A DNA stretch of 5,164 bases, taken from assembly GCA_029884275.1 (NCBI GenBank), contig JAOUIC010000162.1:1-5164 (forward strand), read 5' to 3'. This stretch comes from Gemmatimonadota bacterium (GTDB lineage Bacteria; Gemmatimonadota; Gemmatimonadetes; Gemmatimonadales; GWC2-71-9). Under the pieces are notes generated by a model. The model was not told the origin of the DNA. It made no database searches and worked only from the letters and a program-made list of their open reading frames with translations. How positions within the stretch are numbered: the stretch's first letter is position 1; each line of letters opens with the position of its first letter. Of this stretch, positions 1-5,164 are shown one piece after another. The translations under genes and the position numbers were made by a program.

Positions 1-924
1 CACCTGGGCCAGGCCGTTCTCGGGCACGTGGAACTCGCCCTGCAGGCGCCGGCCGGCGCAGGCGATGTCGCTCAGGACGTCGCCTTCCTGGACCACCGAG
101 CCGGGGGTGGCGACATGCAGCTTGAGGATGGTCCCGGCGCATGGTGCGACCACGACCAGCCCCTTGTCAGTGAGGTCGCTCAGGTCGTTGCGGATGATCC
201 CCAGCCGGATCTCGGCCGATTCGATGGCTTCGTCGAGGGAGTGCCTGGTCTCGCTGTACTCGATGTCCCGCGCGGCCGCGTCTTCCGCGAGGCGCTCGAG
301 GTCGCCCTGCGCGTCGTTGAGCTCGTCCTTGGCGACCTGCACTTCCTCGGCGAGGGTGGCGACCTCGAGCGCGAGCCGGGTCGCGTCGACCCGGTTGACC
401 GACCCGGTCTTGGCGCCGGCTTCCATGCTGTCGGCCAGCTCGCGGGTCAGCGCCAGCCGGCGCTCCTTCGATTCCAGCACCGCGCCCAGCGAGGCGATCC
501 GGGTCCTGAGGCGGCGCTCTTCCGCCTGGCCGGCCCGGCGGCGGGTCTCGTACTGGCTCGCGACGATGCGCAGCCGCAACTGGTCGTTCCGCACCTGGGC
601 CTCCAGCTGGCGTGCGTCACCCGACCGCTCGCTCAGCGACGACGAGCGCAGGATCATGATGGGCGCGCCGAGGCCGATGGTGTCGCCCTCGTGGATCCGC
701 ACCTCCGCCACCACACCGGCCCGGCGGGCGCGGACCGGATCGGCGCCGTCGGTGGGGACCAGCGTGAACGCTCCGCTGACCGTCTCGGGAACCCTGACCA
801 CGACCGTGGCGATCAGGCCCAGGACCGCCATGGCGATCACGACATGCGAGAGCCCCCGGGCCGCCCAGGGGGGCGGCTCGACGTCGAGGAAGGGGGCGGA
901 GGACTGGTCGCGTTCGATGGGCAT
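1..924 (-). CDS. HlyD-family periplasmic adaptor (membrane fusion protein), 3' end beyond window
   Basis: This gene encodes the adaptor of a type-1-like exporter, which links the inner-membrane ABC transporter to an outer-membrane channel. I translated 308 codons by hand from ATG at 924, starting MPIERDQ, with no stop before the window edge. Residues 1-23 are a short cytoplasmic tail. Residues 24-44 are one hydrophobic segment that acts as a signal anchor. Residues 62-92 are the first lipoyl half-motif (ADPVRARRAGVVAEVRIHEGD). Residues 97-250 are a long charged heptad-like coiled-coil hairpin rich in E, R, A and L. Residues 256-288 are the second lipoyl half (VVVAPCAGTILKL, then GSVVQEGDVLSDI). 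The beta-barrel begins near residue 291 and is cut off. The start lies 5 nt after the transporter stop, with GGAG 11 nt upstream inside the transporter's last codons, so translation is probably coupled. Two cysteines (C262, C289) bracket the second lipoyl half. Family assignment is firm; the cargo is unknown. Confidence 0.93.
   Translation of the reverse strand, partial: MPIERDQSSAPFLDVEPPPWAARGLSHVVIAMAVLGLIATVVVRVPETVSGAFTLVPTDGADPVRARRAGVVAEVRIHEGDTIGLGAPIMILRSSSLSERSGDARQLEAQVRNDQLRLRIVASQYETRRRAGQAEERRLRTRIASLGAVLESKERRLALTRELADSMEAGAKTGSVNRVDATRLALEVATLAEEVQVAKDELNDAQGDLERLAEDAAARDIEYSETRHSLDEAIESAEIRLGIIRNDLSDLTDKGLVVVAPCAGTILKLHVATPGSVVQEGDVLSDIACAGRRLQGEFHVPENGLAQV
860..877 (-). repeat. 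GC-only 7-bp hairpin early in the HlyD-type gene
   Basis: Arms GCCGCCC and GGGCGGC flank a 4-nt loop and fall 48-65 nt into the HlyD-type coding sequence. A 12-bp palindrome, CTCGACGTCGAG (877-888), sits directly beside it. In the mRNA these could fold soon after the start codon. In DNA this rich in G+C such arms also arise by chance. Confidence 0.5.
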
Positions 925-929
925 CGGCG

Positions 930-3900
930 TTACAGCTCCAGCTGCTGGCTGACGAGGTAGTAGTACAGCCCCTGCCGGCGCATCAGGTCGTCATGGGTGC
1001 CCTGCTCGACCAGGCGGCCGCGCTCGAGCACCAGCAGCAGGTCGGCGTTGCGGACCGTGGAGAGCCGGTGCGCGATGACGAACGAGGTGCGACCATGGAG
1101 CAGCTGGTCGATGTTCTCCTTCACCGCCCGCTCGCTCTCGGTGTCGAGCGCGCTGGTGGCCTCGTCGAAGATCAGCACCGGCGGCTTGTGGTAGAGGGCC
1201 CGCGCGATGGCGACTCGCTGGCGCTGGCCGCCGGAGAGTCCGATGCCGCTCTCGCCGATCTTGGTGTCGTAGCCCAGCGGCAGCCGCTCGATGAACTCGC
1301 GGGCGTTCGCGACCTGCGCGGCCCACATGACCCGGTCGAGATCGGGCTCCTCCTCGCCGAAGCCGATGTTGCGCGCGATGGTGTCGTCGAACAGGTGGTT
1401 CTCCTGCAGCACGAAGCCGATCTTCCGGCGCAGGTCGCGGTAGTTGAGGGTCTTGAGGTCGATCCCGTCGTACTGGATGGTGCCCTCGGTGGGCTCCATG
1501 AGACCGGCGAGGCACTTGATGAGGGTCGTCTTCCCCGACCCGCTCCGGCCGACGATCGCCACGTTGGTGCCGGGCGGCACCTCGAAGGTGATGTCCTCCA
1601 GGATCGCGGGGGATTCAGGGCCGCCATACCGGAAGCCCATCCCCCGGAGCTGGATGCGACCCTGCAGCGACTTGACCGGGATCAGGCGGCTGCGGTCATG
1701 GCCCTGCTCCGGCTCCTGCTGGAAGATGTCGTCCAGCCGGTTGAGCAGAACCGAGACCTGCTGGAGGTTGTCGTACAGCGACACGAGGGTGAGGAGCGGG
1801 GAGTTGGCCAGCGCGACCAGGGCGTTGAAGGCGACCAGGGCGCCGATGGACATGCGGCCGGCCATGACTTCGCCGGCGCCCACCAGGAGGAAGAGGAGCA
1901 CCGTCACCAGGGTGACCGAGTGCACCATCCCCTCGTAGGTCATCATGGTGTAGTCGGCCTTGAACCGGCTCCGGGCCACGCTGTTGAACTGCCTGAGCAT
2001 CAGGTCGCGGAAGTTGTGCTCGGCCGCCAGCGACTTGACCGTCTCGATGCCGCGGATCGCGTCGATCTGGAACGACTCGTACTTGCCGTAGGCCTCTTCC
2101 ATCTCGATGTACAGTGGCCGGAACCACTGGCCGCTGATGCGCATCATCAGGACGAGGATCGGAAGGGTGATCAGGAACACCAGCGTCAGCTTGGGACTGT
2201 ACACCAGCATCAGCGCCAGCGCGGCGAGCAGCTGGGCGACCGACGTCAGGGCCGAGACCCCGTGCTCCACCAGGAACTCCCGCACCTGCCAGATCCCCGA
2301 CAGCCGCCGCTGGATGTCTCCGGTGCGGCGGGTGTTGAAGTACGACATCGGGAGGGCCAGCATGCGGTGGGTCAGGAAGTCGAGCGTCGCCGAGTCCACC
2401 CGCACCGCCATCCAGCTGAGGAGATATCGCTGGATGAGGCTCGCCGCGAGCGTGAAGACGATCACCCCGCCCATGGCCGCGATCAGCAGATGGAGCAGGC
2501 CGAAATCCCGCTCGACCAGCACCCGGTCCACGATCACCTGGGTGAAGACGGGGATGACCATCTCCAGCGCGCTGACGATGAGCGCCAGCGCGGTCGCCTG
2601 GCCGATCAGCCCGTGGTACGGCTTGAAGAACGGGAGCATCCAGGCGATGCCCGGACGGGCCGAGGCGTTCTGCGCAAACGCCTCGGTGTACTCGAACAGC
2701 GCCGTGTACCCGCTCCAGTTCCTGGCGAAGGTGGCCCGGGAGATCTTGCGCTTGCCGGCGCCCGGGTCCGACACCTTCATGCCGTCGCCGTCCACGTCGT
2801 ACAGGACGACCCAGTGGTTCCCCTCCCAGTGGACGATGGCCGGGAGCGGGATCTGGTCGATGTTGCTCATCGAGGCCTTCACCGCACGGGCGGCGAGGCC
2901 CAGCTCGTTGGCGGCCTCGCAGATCGCGCGGAGACTGGCTCCGTCGAGGCTGGTGTGCACCAGCTGCCGGATGCGAGCGAGGCCGATGTCCTTCCCGAAG
3001 TGCCGGCAGACGATGGCGAGGCTGGTCGCCCCGCAGTCCATCTCGTCGATCTGCCACAGGTGGGGGAAGCGCCGGATCTTCTTCCGGCGCTTGACGAATC
3101 GGCCCTTCTCGTCGGCGAAGGGCGCCTCCGGCGCAACCCCCCCCTCCTCCGGCTGCTTCGTCTCGTCGATGGTCTCGTCGATCTGGTCGGTCCCGACCTT
3201 GTCGCTCACCGCCGCGTCGGCCGGGAGCAACTCCTGGAACAGGTCGATCGGGATTTGAGCGGTGTGGCGGAAGTCGTACTGCGCGATCCGCTCCTCGATG
3301 GCGTCGCGGAAGGCGGGGTACTTCTCCAGCAGGTCGGAGTAGGTCTCCTGCGTCAGCTGAAGCAGCCGGCAGGCGGTGACCGCCTCGACCGAGGCCTCGC
3401 GGGGCTGGTCACGGAAGACGGACAGCTCGCCGAAGAACTCGCCTTTGCGGAGGAAGGCCACGTTGCGCCGCCGGGCACCCACGCCGACATGCACCCGGCA
3501 GCGTCCCTCCTCGAGGATGTACATCGGGCCGGGCGCTTCGCCTTCCTCGATGATCGTGGTATTGGGCGCGACCTCCACCGGCTCGAGCGCGGCCAGCAGC
3601 TCCCGCATCGCCTCGGCGGGGAGCTGGTTGAAGACGCTGAACTGGCGGAAGAAGCCCTGCAGGTGGCGGTGACGGCGCTGGAGCTCGAAGTACTCCTTGA
3701 CCTCGGGGCGCTGGCGGATCAGCGCGTCCACCATGGACTGGTCGAGGCGGAGCACCTCCACGTCGCCGCTGGCGCGGACCCGGACCGAGCGGACGCCCGG
3801 GTTGAGGAAATCGCCTTCGCCGAAGGTGTCGCCCGGGCCCAGGGTGCCGAGCGAGAGCTCATCCCCGGTCTCTGAGCGCTTGACGGCGCGCGCCTTGCCG

Positions 3901-4070
3901 CTGATCAGGAGGAAGAGGGCGTCGGCCGGCTCGCCTTCCTTGACGATCTCCTGCCCGAAGGTGTACTGCGCCGGCACGAAGCTCCCGATCACCAGCTCCC
4001 GGACATCCGCGGGGAGAAACTGGAGAATCGGGACGTCCTCAAGGAACTTCGCCAGCTCCTCACGCTCCAC
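930..4070 (-). CDS. Peptidase-containing ABC exporter with two N-terminal cyclic-nucleotide-binding domains (cNBD-cNBD-C39-TMD-NBD)
   Basis: This is an inner-membrane exporter that should cut a double-glycine-type leader from a peptide and export the peptide with ATP. It has 1046 residues; usual peptidase-containing transporters have about 700, and the extra length is N-terminal. Domains in order: cNBD1 about 14-125 (FGE 83-85, R94); cNBD2 about 143-262 (FGE 213-215, R224); acidic linker 285-322; basic patch 327-334; C39 peptidase about 333-462 with oxyanion Q340, nucleophile C346 (MDCGATS), H419 (NHWVVL) and D435 (SDPGAG), so the triad looks intact, unlike the inactive domain of HlyB. Six membrane helices fall at about 486-508, 526-547, 606-624, 627-645, 716-735 and 741-760. 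The ATPase domain (about 803-1040) has Walker A GRSGSGKTT 841-849, Q889, LSGGQ 945-949, Walker B ending D969-E970, SALD 973-976 and H1001. The GTG start is chosen because AGGAGG lies 4 nt upstream. Architecture recalls cyanobacterial HetC-like exporters; the ligand and cargo are inferred only. Confidence 0.96.
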   Translation of the reverse strand: MEREELAKFLEDVPILQFLPADVRELVIGSFVPAQYTFGQEIVKEGEPADALFLLISGKARAVKRSETGDELSLGTLGPGDTFGEGDFLNPGVRSVRVRASGDVEVLRLDQSMVDALIRQRPEVKEYFELQRRHRHLQGFFRQFSVFNQLPAEAMRELLAALEPVEVAPNTTIIEEGEAPGPMYILEEGRCRVHVGVGARRRNVAFLRKGEFFGELSVFRDQPREASVEAVTACRLLQLTQETYSDLLEKYPAFRDAIEERIAQYDFRHTAQIPIDLFQELLPADAAVSDKVGTDQIDETIDETKQPEEGGVAPEAPFADEKGRFVKRRKKIRRFPHLWQIDEMDCGATSLAIVCRHFGKDIGLARIRQLVHTSLDGASLRAICEAANELGLAARAVKASMSNIDQIPLPAIVHWEGNHWVVLYDVDGDGMKVSDPGAGKRKISRATFARNWSGYTALFEYTEAFAQNASARPGIAWMLPFFKPYHGLIGQATALALIVSALEMVIPVFTQVIVDRVLVERDFGLLHLLIAAMGGVIVFTLAASLIQRYLLSWMAVRVDSATLDFLTHRMLALPMSYFNTRRTGDIQRRLSGIWQVREFLVEHGVSALTSVAQLLAALALMLVYSPKLTLVFLITLPILVLMMRISGQWFRPLYIEMEEAYGKYESFQIDAIRGIETVKSLAAEHNFRDLMLRQFNSVARSRFKADYTMMTYEGMVHSVTLVTVLLFLLVGAGEVMAGRMSIGALVAFNALVALANSPLLTLVSLYDNLQQVSVLLNRLDDIFQQEPEQGHDRSRLIPVKSLQGRIQLRGMGFRYGGPESPAILEDITFEVPPGTNVAIVGRSGSGKTTLIKCLAGLMEPTEGTIQYDGIDLKTLNYRDLRRKIGFVLQENHLFDDTIARNIGFGEEEPDLDRVMWAAQVANAREFIERLPLGYDTKIGESGIGLSGGQRQRVAIARALYHKPPVLIFDEATSALDTESERAVKENIDQLLHGRTSFVIAHRLSTVRNADLLLVLERGRLVEQGTHDDLMRRQGLYYYLVSQQLEL
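936..939 (-). promoter_or_regulatory. Probable Shine-Dalgarno site of the HlyD-type gene
   Basis: GGAG lies in the penultimate codons of the exporter gene, 11 nt before the ATG at 924. It is weaker and more distant than the site before the exporter. Ribosomes terminating at TAA 932-930 could re-initiate at the ATG 5 nt further on. Confidence 0.55.
3067..3092 (-). repeat. Perfect 10-bp inverted repeat (6-nt loop) inside the exporter gene
   Basis: On the coding strand the arms are AAGCGCCGGA (3092-3083) and TCCGGCGCTT (3076-3067), separated by AGAAGA. The stem has ten perfect base pairs. It encodes the basic run from K327 to F335 (KRRKKIRRF) at the entrance of the C39 domain. No U-tract follows, so it is not an intrinsic terminator. 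Confidence 0.75.
3137..3144 (-). repeat. G8 homopolymer tract in the exporter linker
   Basis: The coding strand has eight consecutive G (plus strand CCCCCCCC) across codons for E309, G310, G311 and V312, directly preceded by GGAGGA. The tract lies between the regulatory and peptidase domains. Runs of this length can slip during replication or transcription, but no slippage is shown here. Confidence 0.85.
3159..3182 (-). repeat. 12-bp tandem duplication encoding IDET-IDET
   Basis: Two adjacent, nearly identical 12-base units (gtctcgtcgat recurs at 3160-3170 and 3172-3182 on the plus strand) encode residues 297-304, IDET twice. They sit in the acidic linker between the second nucleotide-binding domain and the C39 peptidase. 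This is an in-frame microduplication that changes linker length only. Confidence 0.8.
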
Positions 4071-4074
4071 GCGC

Positions 4075-4080
4075 CCTCCT
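4075..4080 (-). promoter_or_regulatory. Shine-Dalgarno site of the ABC exporter, overlapping the upstream stop codon
   Basis: The minus strand reads AGGAGG followed by GCGC and then the GTG start at 4070. The A of this motif is the last base of the TGA stop of the isomerase-like gene. A perfect anti-SD match decides in favour of the GTG start, and its overlap with the stop suggests that the two genes are translationally coupled. Confidence 0.85.
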
Positions 4081-5164
4081 CAATCCACCAGCCAGCGGAT
4101 CCGCCGGCTGACCTGCTCGCGAACGGCGCGCTCTCCCGCCTCACGGGCGGCCAGCTCGGCGGTGTCGGGGTCATCCAGCGCCGGCAGCGACTTCTCCTCG
4201 ACCGCGAACAGCGCCCATTGGTCGCCGGAGCGCAGCGGCCCCACGAGGTCACCGCTCCGTGCAGGGAGCAGGGCGTTACGCAGGTCGGATTCGACCTCGC
4301 TCAGCAGGAGGCGCACATCCTCGACCTCGGCCCGGGCCCCGGTGGCGACTTCTTCCAGGGACATCCCGTCCTCCCGGACGCAGAGGGCGGCCTCCCGGGC
4401 GTGCGCTTCGGTGGAAAAGTGCGCCACGGTGCAGTGGAGGCGGACCCATTCCAGACGGTGGTGCTCGACCTCGCGCCGAACCGCCTCCGGCGTGGTGACC
4501 TGGCTTCGAAACTTGGCTTCGGCCGCCTGCAGCCGGCGCAGGCGGGACAGCCGCCGTGCAAGGCGATTGGGGTCCAGCCCGGGCAGCCGCTCCGCCAGTT
4601 CCGTTTCCTCCTCGGTGAGCTCCACCGTCGGCAGGGTCCGATACTCGGCGCTCTCCCCGATATGCCCCGCACCCACCAGGGTCTCCCCGGTGGCGCCGAT
4701 GCCGTACTCGGATGTCGCTCCCACCCCTTCGGCCCCAGCAGCGGCGACCCACTCTGCCAGCCCCTCGGCCAACTCGCGGCCGACGTCGGCGCAGATCCAG
4801 AGGTCGCGCATGGCGTCCAAGATCTCCTGTGGTGACGCCGGATGGTCCTCGATCCACTGCTCCAGCCGATCCTCACATTGGGCGCGGAGTACCTCCCGCT
4901 CGACATACCCCATCCACTCCCCGGCGGTAAGGCCATGGGACTCGAGCCATTCCTCCGTCTCTGCGGCGGTGATCAGTTCGCGTTCGTAGCGGTACTCGCC
5001 GGCGGCCGCTTCGATCTTGTCGTCGGGCGTCGGCTCGCCGGAGGACTCGAAGTGGGCCTGGCAGGCCAGGCCGGCACGCACGCCCTCCTCCAACTCGTCC
5101 CACTGCCCCGTCAGCATCGCGTACAGGGCGACGTCCTCCCAATAATAGGGCTCCGCCCCTGACT
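4080..5164 (-). CDS. Parvulin/SurA-like peptidyl-prolyl isomerase homologue, 5' end beyond window
   Basis: This is probably a peptidyl-prolyl isomerase-like protein that assists the exporter's cargo. The first ATG in the window (5117) gives 345 residues, but the frame stays open to the edge and the extra codons look protein-like (SGAEPYYWEDVALYA). The only nearby SD-like string, GGGAGG, is 17 nt from that ATG, so the true start is probably outside. Numbering from 5117: residues 34-90 are a charged helical region resembling a SurA N-terminal segment (ERELITAAETEEWLES, LTAGEWMGYVERE). Residues 118-160 are rich in Gly and Ala. Residues 216-342 resemble a parvulin fold: RLEWVRLHCTVAHFSTE, AREAALCVREDGMSLEEVA, ALLPARSGDLVGPLRSGDQW, then FAVEEKSLP and a final helix. 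The GDLVGPLRSG-W-LFAVEEK pattern is the usual C-terminal signature of rotamases. No signal peptide is visible, though the N-terminus is missing. It may be catalytically degenerate. The CDS is certain; the family call is from pattern memory. Confidence 0.72.
   Translation of the reverse strand, partial: SGAEPYYWEDVALYAMLTGQWDELEEGVRAGLACQAHFESSGEPTPDDKIEAAAGEYRYERELITAAETEEWLESHGLTAGEWMGYVEREVLRAQCEDRLEQWIEDHPASPQEILDAMRDLWICADVGRELAEGLAEWVAAAGAEGVGATSEYGIGATGETLVGAGHIGESAEYRTLPTVELTEEETELAERLPGLDPNRLARRLSRLRRLQAAEAKFRSQVTTPEAVRREVEHHRLEWVRLHCTVAHFSTEAHAREAALCVREDGMSLEEVATGARAEVEDVRLLLSEVESDLRNALLPARSGDLVGPLRSGDQWALFAVEEKSLPALDDPDTAELAAREAGERAVREQVSRRIRWLVD

Noticed and set aside
46..59. 14-bp perfect palindrome GCGCCGGCCGGCGC
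   Set aside because: It is made only of G and C within the codons for ACAGRR of the adaptor. Such palindromes are expected by chance at this base composition, and nothing around it suggests a site.
28..960. Plus-strand open frames over the left 960 bases
   Set aside because: They are shadows of the HlyD-type gene, whose minus-strand translation has an anchor helix, coiled coil and both lipoyl halves.
1696..3057. Minus-strand 453-codon frame inside the exporter as a separate gene
   Set aside because: It is the -1 frame of the exporter, rich in R, P, G, H and A with no domain. It is noted only as the frame reached by slippage at the G8 tract.
3137..3150. Internal translation start after the SD-like AGGAGGGGGG in the exporter gene
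   Set aside because: No in-frame ATG, GTG or TTG lies at a suitable distance; the nearby TTG is out of frame, and the next in-frame Met (M344) is far away and next to the catalytic Cys.
993..3875. Very long plus-strand open frame (960 codons) antisense to the exporter
   Set aside because: It mirrors the exporter in a GC-rich gene where antisense frames rarely contain stops. The translation is dominated by D, E, H, R, V and L with no recognisable domain, while the minus strand has complete C39 and ABC motifs.
4218..4835. Plus-strand open frames opposite the isomerase-like gene
   Set aside because: Biased shadow translations without motifs; the minus-strand frame is continuous, ends at an SD-overlapping stop and has a recognisable C-terminal signature.

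Overview
The window is a GC-rich stretch (about two-thirds G+C by eye). All of it is covered by three tightly packed genes on the minus strand, and both outer genes run off the window. In transcription order (right to left) they are: a parvulin/SurA-like peptidyl-prolyl isomerase homologue (5' end missing); a complete 1046-residue ABC exporter with two cyclic-nucleotide-binding domains, a C39 leader peptidase, a six-helix membrane domain and an ATPase domain; and an HlyD-type membrane fusion protein (3' end missing). The junctions are only 9 and 5 nt, so this is almost certainly one operon. No gap could hold a promoter, terminator, RNA gene or further gene, and I see no mobile element or CRISPR.

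The module looks like a type-1-secretion-like machine for small peptides or bacteriocin-like cargo with a double-glycine leader. By family knowledge, the C39 domain cuts the leader, the ABC core drives export, and the HlyD-like protein bridges to an outer-membrane channel. The isomerase-like protein may handle the cargo. The unusual part is the pair of cyclic-nucleotide-binding modules fused ahead of the peptidase, which suggests that export or cleavage is gated by a small ligand. No cargo peptide, cyclase or TolC-like gene lies in the window; the cargo may be encoded upstream (right of 5164) or elsewhere.

The organism cannot be named from this. High GC and an HlyD adaptor suggest a diderm bacterium. 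Gemmatimonadota, Planctomycetota, Acidobacteriota or Myxococcota-like lineages would fit, but this is only an impression. The gene set resembles cyanobacterial HetC-like exporter loci in plan, from memory.

At finer scale, the linker between the nucleotide-binding domains and the peptidase is dense in sequence oddities: a 12-bp tandem duplication, a run of eight G (coding strand) next to a Shine-Dalgarno-like string, and a perfect 10-bp stem hairpin. A second GC-only hairpin lies just inside the HlyD gene.
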